Positions 1 to 8,771 are shown, counted from the first letter of the stretch. The stretch: 64,000 nucleotides of DNA from Neisseria perflava (GCF_024170405.1 NZ_JALJYC010000013.1:1-64000), one strand, 5' to 3'. Notes: a model not told the origin generated them from the letters alone. A program made the numbers and translations.

Positions 1-95
1 AATGGCGTTTTAACAACAGTGAAATAAAATCTCAAATTTCTATTTTGAAACAGTTAGTAAAAGGTAATTTGCTCTAATTATCTAGTACAGCCCCT

Positions 96-335
96 TTTAA
101 ATTTCAGAAATGTGTTTCTTCTAGCAGACAGAATCCGCGAGGATTCGTCATTCCCGCGCAGGCGGGAATCCAGGCGTTTGAGTTTCTGATACCTTGAAAA
201 CATTACAGAAATGTCGGGCTTCTGGATTCCCGCCTGCGCGGGAATGACGAAAATCTGGCGATTTTCTGTCTGCTGGGATTCCGTATGATTCTGGAAATAA
301 TAAAATTTTTAAAACGCTTATCCCGAACTGACATT
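96..335. repeat. dRS3-bounded neisserial mosaic repeat, copy 1
   Basis: Two 20-bp dRS3-type palindromes (ATTCCCGC...GCGGGAAT pattern) lie at 150-169 and 226-245 and flank a 56-bp core. The flanks match those of the copies near 19.9 kb and 58.5 kb but in the opposite orientation, while the core between the palindromes reads the same way in all three. The right end at 317-335 resembles the terminal repeat of copy 3. This fits the known neisserial intergenic mosaic elements (dRS3 plus RS units). Confidence 0.8.
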
Positions 336-342
336 AACTACG

Positions 343-452
343 AAACGCTATTTTGCATACAGATGGCTGAGCGCAGTCGAAGCCCAACCTACGGCTTCGA
401 CTGCGCTCAGCCATCTGATGTTTATATGCATTTCAAAATTTTTAGCTGTATT
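343..452. repeat. Intergenic repeat carrying a perfect 24-bp hairpin
   Basis: Positions 361-384 and 393-416 are perfect reverse complements (24 bp) with an 8-base loop. The sequence outside the hairpin (343-360 and 417-452) matches 46961-47023, where the hairpin is absent. The hairpin therefore looks like an insertion in, or an optional part of, a second repeat family. No coding content is evident between 1 and 485. Confidence 0.7.
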
Positions 453-485
453 TCAGTCTGCTCAACACACTTTCGTCAACAAAAA

Positions 486-520
486 AGGCCGTCTGAAACA
501 AATTTCGTTTCAGACGGCCT
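486..520 (-). terminator. DUS inverted-pair terminator
   Basis: Two DNA uptake sequences in inverted orientation form a 14-bp stem (486-499 with 507-520) followed by A/T runs on both sides. It lies just past the end of the amidohydrolase pseudogene on the minus strand. Confidence 0.8.
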
Positions 521-550
521 TTCAACCTTTATCTTAAATCAAGCGGTATC

Positions 551-1713
551 TTAACGCAGATAGCCTTCAGCAATGGCTACCCAGTAAGCAGCGCCGACCG
601 GCAGGTTGGCTTGGTCGAAGTGGTAATCCGGAGTGTGTACCATCGGTGTATTGCCGTTACCCAGCAAGACGTAGCAACCCGGCACTTTTTGCGCGTAGAA
701 AGCAAAGTCTTCGCTGGCCATTTGCGCAGGACCCGGGAACACGGTATTTTCCGCGCCGAATGTTTCGGTAGCGATTTCCAATGCTTTTTTCACGGTCGCG
801 TCGTCGTTCACAGTCACCGCACCCGGATAAGATTCTTTGATTTCGTGTTTTAGGTTGAAACCTTCGGCAATCGAAGCGGTCAGCTGGCGGATACGGTTCA
901 ATACCAATTCACGGCCTTCCGGCGTGCTGGTACGCATGCTCAGGCGCAGAGTGGCGGTTTCCGGAATCACGTTACCGGCGTCACCGGCTTGGAATGCACC
1001 AATAGTTACCACTGCCACGTCGCGGGCGGAAATATTGCGCGATACAATAGATTGCAGCGCCATCACCAAAGAAGCACCGCCGACTACCGGATCAATGGTT
1101 TTTTCAGGGGCAGAGCCGTGGCCGCCACGACCGGTCAGGGTAATTTCCCAGTTGTCCACAGCGGTAAAGACCGAGCCAGAAACGAAGTAGAATTTACCTT
1201 GATCCAAGCCGGGGATATTGTGCATACCGAAGACATGGTCAAATTTGAATTTGTCAAACAAGCCGTCTTTAATCATTTCGGTCGCACCGCCCATGATTTC
1301 TTCGGCCGGTTGGAAAATCAGGTTTAAAGTGCCGTTGAAATTGCGGGTTTTCGCCAAGTATTCGGCCGCACCCAGCAGCATGGTGGAGTGGGCGTCGTGA
1401 CCGCACATATGGGATTTACCGGCGACTTCGCTTTTATACGGAATATCAGCCAGCTCTTGAATCGGCAGCGCGTCCATATCGGCGCGCAAGGCGATAAAAG
1501 CATTCCGTCGCCGTTTTTCAATACGGCTACTAAGCCAGTTTTACCCAAATGCTCGGTTACTTCATAGCCGAAGCTGCGCAATTTTTCGGCGATATAAGAA
1601 GAAGTGCTGCTTTCTTCAAATGCGGTTTCCGGATGACGGTGGATATGTTCGAAGGTTTCTTTCATGCTGTCGAACACAGAATCTTTAACAGTTTGTACTA
1701 AATTATTTGCCAT
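551..1713 (-). pseudogene. M20-family amidohydrolase, frameshifted
   Basis: This encodes an M20D metallo-amidohydrolase of the hippurate or N-acyl-amino-acid hydrolase type, which cleaves N-acyl amides with a two-metal centre. The start MANNLVQTVKD at 1713 has a good AAGGAAA ribosome site. The reading continues to GLVAVLKNGDG and then breaks. The frame RADMDALPIQE resumes one base out of register at about 1502-1506, consistent with loss of a single base. The rest is intact: metal-ligand motifs DMDALP, MCGHDAHST and QPAEEIMGGA, and a lid domain beginning near GGHGSAPE. Without the lesion it would be a normal protein of about 387 residues. It lies downstream of a decayed exporter gene, and both appear to form one operon divergent from a MarR regulator. 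A sequencing error is possible, but the neighbour carries three more lesions. Confidence 0.8.
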
Positions 1714-1822
1714 GATAGTTTCCTTTGTGTCATTACTTCGTTTGAAAAGAATGGGGAACGGTATGTTGTTTCTCCGTCGCTCCCCTTATCGGAGGCCGTC
1801 TGAAAACAGGCGGCCGGAGGAT

Positions 1823-3289
1823 TTACTGCTCGCTGCGTTTACCTTTCGGAATCGTAGCGGTAATGGATACGATGGCAGCCATGACCATAAACAGGTTAAA
1901 ACCTAAGGCAATCAATGCAGCTTCACGAATTACCAAGTTGTCTTGACGACCGTGGAAGTCAATCAGGCTAATCATCATACCTTTATCGCCACGCAAAGCG
2001 GTAAAGATGGCAGCGGAAATCGCCACACCGAATGCCGCCCCCAAAGAAGAGGCCATTTTGTAAATACCGGCACCGGCACCTGCTTGATCGGCAGGAAGGT
2101 TGGACAAGGCCGCATCGGTAGAAGGGGTAGCGTAAAACGCCAAACCGATACCAAACAGAGCATAAGAGATGACAGCCAAGATTTTATAGTTGTCCAACAT
2201 CAGATGTGTCTGCATCAACATGAAGATAGACAAACCAGTAATCAAGCAGCCCCAAATCATCGGCTTGCGCGAACCGTAGCGTTGCAGCAATTTTTCACCG
2301 ACACGGATAAAGGCGATAATGGTAACCGCATAGCCGATGGTCAGCATACCGGTTTGGTTGGCAGTCATACCGCCCCCAGTTGTAACAGTTGTAACGATAC
2401 AATCAGCATACCGGCTACACCATTGAGCATAAAGTTGGAAACGGTCGCACCGGTAAAAATTGAGTTTTTAAACAGTTTGAAATCAATAAACGGCTCATTG
2501 TTGCGGGTCCCAAAGCGGAAGAACAAAGCCCCGAACACGATTGCCGCCACAGCCAAACAAAGTGTCGTACCGCTGGTCCAGCCCAAGCTGCTGCCTTGTG
2601 TTACCACAATCTGCAAAGCCACCATGGTCAGCATGAAGGTAATGATACCGCCCCAGTCGGTTTTGCGGTTACCGGCATCGGTTGACTCCACTTTGCTTTC
2701 AGGCGTACCGCGCACCATCAGCATACCCAGCAGCGACAATGCGGCGCAGGCGAAGAAAATCCAACGCCAGTTGAAATACGCCACCATCAGGCCGCCAAAC
2801 AGCGAACACAAGCCCGAACCGCCCCAAGAGCCGATGGGTCACATACTGATTGCGCGTTGGCGGTCAGCGCCGTCCCAATAAGTTTTCACCAAGGCCAAAC
2901 TTGCCGGCATAACGCAGGCAGCCGACAAACCTTGAACAATACGGCCTGCCATCAAAAACGGAACAGCCATCGAACCACTTGGCGCCAAGCCCACCAGCAA
3001 TGCGCCGATAATGTTCAACACAAAGCCGCATTGCACGATTTTAACGCGGCCGATACGGTCATCCAAGCCGCCCATAATCACAATAAACATACCTGAAAAC
3101 AGGGCAGTAATAGAGACGGCAATGTTCATCACACTGGCCGATACCCAAATCATTCTGCATTGTCGGGGCAATATTCAGCGTCGTTTGGGCAAACAGCCAG
3201 AAGGCGATAACACCAAAAATAATGCCGAACAACAGCTTGTCGTTGCCTTTAAAGCTGGCTGCGGCATTGTTGGCAGTTCCTGTACTCAT
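1823..3289 (-). pseudogene. MFS drug-exporter-type transporter, multiply broken
   Basis: This is a remnant of a DHA2-type major facilitator protein (EmrB/QacA-like, about 490 residues, many membrane helices). The start MSTGTANNAAA at 3289 has a CGGAG ribosome site. Three lesions are visible. A one-base loss near 3136-3139 follows MQNDLGIG and the frame resumes at SVMNIAVSITALF. An in-frame TGA lies at 2839-2841 after RAISM. A one-base loss in the C run at 2373-2377 separates SLQLLQLG from MTANQTGM. Conserved features are still readable, for example GGLDDRIGR and the glycine-rich GAGAGIYKMASSLGAAFG. It lies upstream of the frameshifted amidohydrolase and divergent from a MarR gene that probably controlled it. 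The substrate is unknown. Confidence 0.85.
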
Positions 3290-3323
3290 GATTTAAACTC
3301 CGTTTTGTTAAACGTGAATATTT

Positions 3324-3340
3324 AGTTGAATAATTCAACT
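3324..3340. promoter_or_regulatory. Candidate MarR operator
   Basis: The inverted repeat AGTTGAA-TAA-TTCAACT (7-bp arms) lies 35 bases upstream of the exporter pseudogene start, in the gap shared with the divergent marR gene. MarR proteins usually bind such palindromes between divergent genes. The assignment rests on position and symmetry only. Confidence 0.5.
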
Positions 3341-3488
3341 ATCGGCGTCATAATACACTTACTGATAGGATAAATCTACACGTATTATAGATTTTTTATT
3401 TGACACAAATCAATTTTTCAAAACCAATTCTATGAACTACATTATACTACACCCAACTATTTAATTTAAAATCATATAGGTATCCATC

Positions 3489-3926
3489 ATGCCCTACCTG
3501 ACCTATCGCCTCACTCAAATCAGCCAGGCCGGTATCAAGATTGCCGACCCTGTTTACCAGTCTGCCGTCGGATTAAAAGTACGCGAGTTGCGCGTATTAC
3601 GCCTCATCCACACCTATCCCGACAGCACTTCCACCGAACTGCTCAAGCTCATCGAACTGGATAAAACGCTGTGGTCGAAAAATCTGGCCACATTGGAAGA
3701 CAAAGGCCTGATTCTGCGTAAAACCGACCCAGCCGACGCCCGGCGGCAATATTTGAGACTCAGCAAAGAAGGCGAAGCCGCCTGGGAAAAAGCCGAACAA
3801 ATCGGCCGCAAGCTGGAGCGCGAATTGTTCCGCAAACTCAATGACGAGCAATGGCAGCAATTACAAGACTTGCTGGATTTAACGTGGTTTTCATTAAAAG
3901 ACTGGCAAGAGCAGCAGAAACCCTAG
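3489..3926 (+). CDS. MarR-family transcriptional regulator
   Basis: The product has 145 residues with a MarR winged-helix domain. The DNA-recognition region is around residues 50-75 (STELLKLIELDKTLWSKNLA), followed by the wing with the typical KTDPADARRQYLRLSKEG stretch and a C-terminal dimerisation helix. It is divergent from the decayed exporter/amidohydrolase pair and most likely repressed it; the palindrome at 3324-3340 lies in the shared gap. The gene itself is intact, so it may have other targets or be recently orphaned. The ligand is unknown. Confidence 0.85.
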   Translation: MPYLTYRLTQISQAGIKIADPVYQSAVGLKVRELRVLRLIHTYPDSTSTELLKLIELDKTLWSKNLATLEDKGLILRKTDPADARRQYLRLSKEGEAAWEKAEQIGRKLERELFRKLNDEQWQQLQDLLDLTWFSLKDWQEQQKP

Positions 3927-3940
3927 TCCTCAAACCATAA

Positions 3941-3981
3941 AGGCCGTCTGAAACCATACTCAACATGGTTTCAGACGGCCT
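3941..3981. terminator. DUS inverted-pair terminator, bidirectional
   Basis: Stem of 17 bp (3941-3957 with 3965-3981) built from two inverted uptake sequences. It sits between the convergent marR and ccp genes and can serve both. Confidence 0.85.
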
Positions 3982-4014
3982 TGCTCATTTTTTACTTATT
4001 GCGCTAGTAAAACA

Positions 4015-5175
4015 TTACTTATTATTCGGGTGTGATTCGGAAGGGCTGGAAAGCGGCAGCTCCGGCATGGTACGCGCTTTTTCCGGCACTGAGCCGGAGA
4101 GCGCATTCAGGAACGCCACGATATTATCCACATCTTCCTGCGGCAAATCCTTACCCAGTTGCGCCTGACCCATAATTTTCACCACTTTGTCCAATTCCCA
4201 AACGCTGCCGTTGTGGAAATACGGATACGTTTTGGCCACATTGCGCAAACCCGGCACACGGAAGAAAAATTCGTCTTCCGCTTTTTTCGTCACATCGGCA
4301 CGGCCTTTGTCGTGCTTCGGATCTTCAATAAACTTCCAATACGGACCTTGCACCAAGCCGAATTTTTGGAACGAATTACCGCCCAAGTTCATACCGGTAT
4401 GACAGGCGATACAGCCGTTGTCCATAAATGCGCGCACGCCCTTGCGCTCTTTCTCGCTCAAAGCGTTGACATTGCCTTTCAGATAATCATCCCATTTGGT
4501 CGGTGTCAGCAGCGTGCGCTCGAATGCGCCCAGCGCCGTGGTGATATTTTTGAAAGAAACTGCCCCGTCTTGCGGGAAAGCCGTTTTAAACATGGCTTGA
4601 TATTCGGGGATATTGGCAATTTTCGCCACAGCCGCTTCTTCGCTGTCGTTCGCCATCTCCACCGGATTCAGCAGCGGGCCGCCGGCCTGCTCTTCCACAT
4701 CCGCCGCACGACCGTCCCAAAACTGCATGCCCAATGTCGCGGCATTCAACGCTGTCGGCGAATTACGGCCGCCAAACGCCCCCTTGTGCCCTTGGCTGGT
4801 CGGCAAATTATCCACGCCCGCGCTGGCTAAATTATGGCAGGAGTTACAACTGACCGTATTGCCTTTGGACAAACGCGGCTCATACCAAAGCTGATGTCCG
4901 AGTTTGACCTGCTCTTCGGTAAACGGGCGCAACTTCTGCATTTCTGCCGCATCCGGCAAAGGTTTGAAAATGGCCTGTGCCCGCTTAAGCAAGTCTTGAT
5001 CTTCAGCGGAAACATTACTGTTGTCGCCATTAGCGGCGGCTGATGCCGCCTCAGACGCTGCCGCAGGAGCGGAAGCCTCCGCCGCAGACTTATCGGCCGC
5101 CTTCTCGCCGCAAGCGGACAAGGCCACCAGCACAGCAAAGGGCAAAGCGAGATGACGGAAAATTTGGGTAGTCAT
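4015..5175 (-). CDS. ccp: Cytochrome c peroxidase lipoprotein
   Basis: This di-haem peroxidase reduces hydrogen peroxide in the periplasm using electrons from c-type cytochromes. The 386-residue product starts with a lipoprotein signal ending in LSAC (Cys22), so it should be membrane-anchored as in other Neisseria. A low-complexity Ala/Ser linker follows. Two haem-binding sites are present: CNSCH in the N-terminal domain and CIACH in the C-terminal domain. The conserved FFFRVPGLRNVAKTYPYFHNG region lies near the end. The gene stands alone and shares a terminator with marR. A near-consensus FNR site at 5347-5360 lies in the gap to gpsA and fits the known oxygen-dependent control of neisserial ccp. 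Confidence 0.95.
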   Translation of the reverse strand: MTTQIFRHLALPFAVLVALSACGEKAADKSAAEASAPAAASEAASAAANGDNSNVSAEDQDLLKRAQAIFKPLPDAAEMQKLRPFTEEQVKLGHQLWYEPRLSKGNTVSCNSCHNLASAGVDNLPTSQGHKGAFGGRNSPTALNAATLGMQFWDGRAADVEEQAGGPLLNPVEMANDSEEAAVAKIANIPEYQAMFKTAFPQDGAVSFKNITTALGAFERTLLTPTKWDDYLKGNVNALSEKERKGVRAFMDNGCIACHTGMNLGGNSFQKFGLVQGPYWKFIEDPKHDKGRADVTKKAEDEFFFRVPGLRNVAKTYPYFHNGSVWELDKVVKIMGQAQLGKDLPQEDVDNIVAFLNALSGSVPEKARTMPELPLSSPSESHPNNK

Positions 5176-5346
5176 GCATGTTCCTTTTCTATTTTGATTT
5201 AATAAGAGAAGCGTGCTTTTGCGTTAGATATATAAAGACCCTACAACTGCGCCGAACCGTTTTCTTTTTTAGGGAAAAAACGACATCATCTCCCTAATCC
5301 GGCTTTTTTATGCTGTTTAGTATAGGCAGGAATCCGTTATTCATTT

Positions 5347-5360
5347 TTGAGATAAATCAA
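5347..5360. promoter_or_regulatory. Candidate FNR box
   Basis: TTGAG-ATAA-ATCAA matches the TTGAT-N4-ATCAA consensus except for one base. It lies in the 342-bp gap between ccp and the divergent gpsA, 172 bases from the ccp start. Apart from this site I see no other clear structure in 5176-5517. Confidence 0.5.
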
Positions 5361-5517
5361 TCCGCCGTTTTCGATTAAGTTGTTTAATTTACACAATAGC
5401 CGGAACTTTTCTCATTTGAAAATATTCATCATTTTCCAACTCTTTTATGCGCCCACTTGCACCTGACTGCCGATTGTTTTAAAGTTAGGCGCATATCTTT
5501 GATATGGGAAGAAACTT

Positions 5518-6507
5518 ATGAAAATTACCGTAATGGGCGCCGGCTCGTGGGGTACGGCATTAGCAATACATTTTGCCCAGCACAATCATGAAGTTGCGCT
5601 CTGGACGCGCAATGCCGAACAAGTCCAAACCCTGCAAGCCGACCGCGAAAACAAATACGGCTTGCCCGGTTTTCCGTTTCCCGCCTCTTTAAGCGTACAC
5701 GCCGACTTGGGCGAAGCCTTGCAGGATTCGGAGCTGGTTTTAATTTCCACCTCGGTGGCCGGTTTGCGCAGCAGCAGCGAGTTATTAAAAGCATTGGGCG
5801 CGGGTGATGTTCCCGTATTGGCGACCTGTAAAGGTTTCGAGCAGGACACCGGCCTCTTGACTTTCCAAGTAGTCAAGGAAGTTTTGCCGGAAAACAAAAA
5901 AATCGGCGTATTGTCCGGCCCATGTTTTGCATTGGAGCTGGCCAAGCAGCTGCCCTGCGCCGTAGCCGTTGCCTCGGAAAACAAAGAATGGATTGAAGAG
6001 CTGGTGCCGCAGCTGAACAATAACGTCATGCGTTTATACGGCAGCAACGACGTCATCGGCGTATCCGTCGGTGGCGCAGTGAAAAACATTATGGCGATTG
6101 CCACCGGCCTTTCAGACGGCCTCGAATACGGCCTGAATGCCCGCGCCGCATTGGTAACGCGCGGTTTGGCAGAAATTACCCGTCTGGCCACCGCAATGGG
6201 CGCCCAACCCAAAACCATGATGGGTTTGGCCGGTATCGGCGACTTGATTCTGACCTGTACCGGTGCGCTGTCGCGCAACTACCGCGTTGGTTTGGGATTG
6301 GCCGAAGGCAAAGAGCTGCACCAGGTTCTGCTGGAAATCGGCCACGTCTCCGAAGGCGTGAGCACCATCGAAGAAGTGTTCAACAGCGCCTGCAAATACC
6401 AAATCGACATGCCGATTACACAAACCCTGCTGCAACTCATCCGCAAAGAAATGACCCCGCAGCAAGTTGTCGAGCGCCTGATGGAGCGCAGCGCCCGTTT
6501 CGAATAA
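5518..6507 (+). CDS. gpsA: Glycerol-3-phosphate dehydrogenase [NAD(P)+]
   Basis: This cytoplasmic enzyme makes sn-glycerol 3-phosphate from dihydroxyacetone phosphate for phospholipid synthesis. The 329-residue length is normal. The N-terminal dinucleotide-binding motif is GAGSWGTALA (residues 7-16). Further family motifs are SGPCFALELAKQLP, the catalytic-lysine region GVSVGGAVKNIMAIATG, and GLAGIGDLILTCTG. The ribosome site GGGAAGAAACTT precedes the ATG. An uptake-sequence hairpin ends the unit. It is monocistronic by spacing. Confidence 0.97.
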   Translation: MKITVMGAGSWGTALAIHFAQHNHEVALWTRNAEQVQTLQADRENKYGLPGFPFPASLSVHADLGEALQDSELVLISTSVAGLRSSSELLKALGAGDVPVLATCKGFEQDTGLLTFQVVKEVLPENKKIGVLSGPCFALELAKQLPCAVAVASENKEWIEELVPQLNNNVMRLYGSNDVIGVSVGGAVKNIMAIATGLSDGLEYGLNARAALVTRGLAEITRLATAMGAQPKTMMGLAGIGDLILTCTGALSRNYRVGLGLAEGKELHQVLLEIGHVSEGVSTIEEVFNSACKYQIDMPITQTLLQLIRKEMTPQQVVERLMERSARFE

Positions 6508-6527
6508 ACCGACACCATCCTGCCGAT

Positions 6528-6560
6528 AGGCCGTCTGAAATCTTCTTTTTCAGACGACCT
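6528..6560 (+). terminator. Uptake-sequence hairpin with mixed dialect
   Basis: AGGCCGTCTGAAA at 6528-6540 pairs with TTTCAGACGACCT, whose complement is AGGTCGTCTGAA. The second arm (6549-6560) is the dialect described for N. mucosa-type species. The pairing includes one mismatch or G-T pair. Confidence 0.65.
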
Positions 6561-6625
6561 CGGATTGACAGCCGCACGGCATACCACTATGCTTACCGTC
6601 CAACTTTTACCGAAAACGATGTCCC

Positions 6626-6949
6626 ATGAACCAATCCCTTGATAAATTGGAAATCAACGTTTACCAGCTGGCGCAAAAATTTGAGACCCTGCTGGGCGAA
6701 AACCGCCGTTTGAACGAAGAAATCGGCCGTCTGAAGCTGGAGCAGGAACAACAAAAGCGCGAACACGAAACCGCTGTTGACGAATTGAGCGAAGCCCTGC
6801 TGGTGCAGGTCGGCAAGCTGAAAGAAGATTTGCAGAGCAAAATCGACGTACTGACCGCCGAAAAAGACCGCTACCGCAACGCGCTGGAGCAAAGCAGCCG
6901 CGAAGTGCGCCATCTGTTGTCGCGCCTGCCGCAAGAAGAACAACACTGA
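6626..6949 (+). CDS. ZapB-like coiled-coil cell division protein
   Basis: This 107-residue protein is almost entirely coiled coil. Heptads run from about residue 5 to 100 with many Glu, Lys, Gln and Leu, and there is no signal peptide or membrane segment. It lies 20 bases upstream of zapA, the usual place of the small ZapB-like/TIGR02449-type protein in beta- and gammaproteobacteria. The inferred role is stabilising the Z ring through ZapA. Coiled-coil composition makes exact family assignment weak, so the call leans on the neighbour. Confidence 0.75.
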   Translation: MNQSLDKLEINVYQLAQKFETLLGENRRLNEEIGRLKLEQEQQKREHETAVDELSEALLVQVGKLKEDLQSKIDVLTAEKDRYRNALEQSSREVRHLLSRLPQEEQH

Positions 6950-6969
6950 TTCAATTTTAAGGACACCCC

Positions 6970-7272
6970 GTGAGCATCGAACAAGTCAGCCTCGACATCA
7001 TGAATGTCAACTTCACCATCAACACGCCGGCCGAAGAGAAAGACACCCTGCTGCAAGCCGTTGAACTGCTGAATAAAAAAAGCGACGCCATCAAAGAAAG
7101 CGGCCGCATTGTCGGCACGGATAAAATCGTTATCATGGCCGCCCTCAACGTCGTACACGATTTGCTGAAAGTCAGCCTCAAAGATGATTTGGCAATCGGC
7201 GAATTTGAGCGTAAAATAGCCGACATGAACAGTGCTTGCGAGAAAGCATTGTCCAGACTGGAGCAACATTGA
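6970..7272 (+). CDS. zapA: Cell division protein ZapA
   Basis: ZapA binds FtsZ and crosslinks protofilaments in the Z ring. The 100-residue product has the expected N-terminal beta-rich head (VSLDIMNVNFTINTPAEEKDTLLQAVELLN) and the long C-terminal helix beginning near IVIMAALNVVHDLL. Translation starts at a GTG at 6970, 20 bases after the ZapB-like gene and preceded by AAGGAC. It is followed directly by the 6S RNA gene, a gene order conserved in many proteobacteria. Confidence 0.9.
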   Translation: MSIEQVSLDIMNVNFTINTPAEEKDTLLQAVELLNKKSDAIKESGRIVGTDKIVIMAALNVVHDLLKVSLKDDLAIGEFERKIADMNSACEKALSRLEQH

Positions 7273-7280
7273 TTTTCTTT

Positions 7281-7462
7281 TTCCCTGCGGTGTTCGCGAA
7301 GGCACACATTCCTTTGAACCAATAAGTTCGCTTCAGGTTGCCGGGAGCAGTAGTGGGCGCGATTGTCTGTTTACAGACGAACCCGAAACTACCCGAGGTG
7401 ACCGCCTTGTCAGCAAGGTTCAAGCGGATTCAGCCGTAACGGCATCTGCGGGGATTCCCTTT
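7281..7462 (+). ncRNA. ssrS: 6S RNA
   Basis: The region immediately after zapA shows the 6S RNA pattern. A 5' end (CCCTGCGGTGTTCGCGAAGG) pairs with a 3' end (GCATCTGCGGGGATTCCC). The central part contains long imperfect helices that leave an open bubble, as in the open-promoter mimic that binds the sigma70 holoenzyme. The 3' half has the family-like stretch GGTTCAAGCGGATTCAGCC. The zapA-ssrS order matches other proteobacteria, and a strong hairpin with a T run follows at 7466. The ends are estimated. Confidence 0.85.
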
Positions 7463-7465
7463 CCG

Positions 7466-7493
7466 AGCCATACCTTAAAGGTATGGCTTTTTC
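7466..7493 (+). terminator. Intrinsic terminator of 6S RNA
   Basis: AGCCATACC-TTAAA-GGTATGGCT forms a perfect 9-bp stem followed by a T run. Confidence 0.9.
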
Positions 7494-7589
7494 ACAGCAC
7501 GACTGACACCCAAATACGACATAAATCCGCCCGATTTTGCTGTCTGCAAAATTTTATCGCACCAAATCCCGCAACAGCGCCCAATATGA

Positions 7590-7618
7590 TTGACAAACGC
7601 CAATCATCTCTTTAAAAT
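7590..7618 (+). promoter_or_regulatory. Sigma70 promoter of rplM-rpsI
   Basis: TTGACA (7590-7595), a 17-base spacer and TAAAAT (7613-7618) lie 33 bases upstream of the rplM start. Confidence 0.75.
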
Positions 7619-7651
7619 TCATAACTTTCTATATCTATCTGGATTTCCACT

Positions 7652-8083
7652 ATGAAAACCTTCTCAGCGAAACCGCATGAGGTGAAGCGCGAATGGTTCG
7701 TCATCGATGCCCAAGACAAAGTTTTGGGTCGCGTCGCTGCCGAAGTCGCACACCGTCTGCGTGGCAAACACAAACCCGAATACACCCCTCACGTTGATAC
7801 CGGCGATTACATCATCGTCATCAATGCAGACAAACTGCGCGTGACCGGTGCCAAATTCGAAGACAAAAAATACTTCCGTCACTCAGGCTACCCGGGCGGT
7901 ATCTACGAGCGTTCTTTCCGCCAAATGCAAGAGCAATTCCCGGGCCGCGCTCTGGAACAAGCCGTAAAAGGCATGCTGCCGAAAGGCCCGCTGGGTTACG
8001 CCATGATTAAAAAACTGAAAGTGTACGCCGGTGCCGAACACAGCCACGCTGCACAACAGCCTAAAGTTTTAGAATTGCGATAA
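7652..8083 (+). CDS. rplM: 50S ribosomal protein L13
   Basis: The 143-residue protein has the usual length and the full L13 signature: KTFSAKPHEVKREWFVIDA at the start, LGRVAAEVAHRLRGKHKPEYTPH, and the KGMLPKGPLGYAMIKKLKVYAG region. It is an early-assembling large-subunit protein. It is co-transcribed with rpsI nine bases downstream. The same pair is conserved across bacteria. Confidence 0.98.
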   Translation: MKTFSAKPHEVKREWFVIDAQDKVLGRVAAEVAHRLRGKHKPEYTPHVDTGDYIIVINADKLRVTGAKFEDKKYFRHSGYPGGIYERSFRQMQEQFPGRALEQAVKGMLPKGPLGYAMIKKLKVYAGAEHSHAAQQPKVLELR

Positions 8084-8092
8084 GGACACGAC

Positions 8093-8485
8093 ATGAACGG
8101 TAAATACTACTACGGCACAGGCCGCCGCAAAAGTTCAGTGGCTCGTGTATTCCTGACCAAAGGTACCGGCCAAATCATCGTAAACGGCCGTCCCGTTGAC
8201 GAATTTTTCGCCCGCGAAACCAGCCGCATGGTGGTTCGCCAACCATTGGTTCTGACTGAAAACGCCGAATCTTTCGACATCAAAGTCAATGTTATCGGCG
8301 GCGGTGAAACCGGCCAATCCGGTGCCATCCGTCACGGCATTACCCGCGCCCTGATTGATTTTGACGCTGCATTGAAACCTGCATTGTCTCAAGCTGGCTT
8401 CGTTACCCGCGATGCCCGCGAAGTGGAACGTAAAAAACCAGGTCTGCGCAAAGCACGCCGTGCCAAACAGTTCTCCAAACGTTAA
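8093..8485 (+). CDS. rpsI: 30S ribosomal protein S9
   Basis: The 130-residue protein starts MNGKYYYGTGRRKSSVARVF and ends in the basic tail KKPGLRKARRAKQFSKR that reaches the P-site tRNA. The length and motifs are standard. It is the second gene of the rplM-rpsI operon and is followed by a terminator at 8510. Confidence 0.98.
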   Translation: MNGKYYYGTGRRKSSVARVFLTKGTGQIIVNGRPVDEFFARETSRMVVRQPLVLTENAESFDIKVNVIGGGETGQSGAIRHGITRALIDFDAALKPALSQAGFVTRDAREVERKKPGLRKARRAKQFSKR

Positions 8486-8509
8486 TCCGTTTTCAGAATA
8501 CATCAAAAA

Positions 8510-8533
8510 AGTCCGCATTTTGCGGGCTTTTTC
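8510..8533 (+). terminator. Intrinsic terminator of rplM-rpsI
   Basis: AGTCCGCA-TTT-TGCGGGCT stem followed by TTTTC, 25 bases after the rpsI stop. The following gap to 8771 is AT-rich and shows no gene. Confidence 0.85.
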
Positions 8534-8771
8534 TTTAAAATTGGAAATATAATTTTCTGATAAATGATATTTTTGTCTAACTTGCCAAACAAACTCTTTC
8601 CTCTACCATGACCTTTGGTTTTTGTTTACCTGCAACAACTTACCCAAAATATTTCAATATTTTGAAAAATCATGCAATGGCAAAAGACGAAACCACCATG
8701 ACTGCGTATGATAGCAACCTATCCGCAGCACTTGGACAAACTTACGCGGAAAACATTATGAAAGGAAAATC

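Noticed and set aside
96..335. Correia-type element
   Set aside because: The characteristic TATAGTGGATTAA ends are absent; the palindromes fit dRS3 instead.
486..520. The many inverted GCCGTCTGAA pairs as a CRISPR or attachment-site array
   Set aside because: They are neisserial DNA uptake sequences scattered singly or in pairs at gene ends, with no regular spacing.
285..554. Open frame of 89 codons in the repeat region
   Set aside because: It runs through the hairpin repeat and an uptake-sequence terminator and has no ribosome site or protein-like composition.
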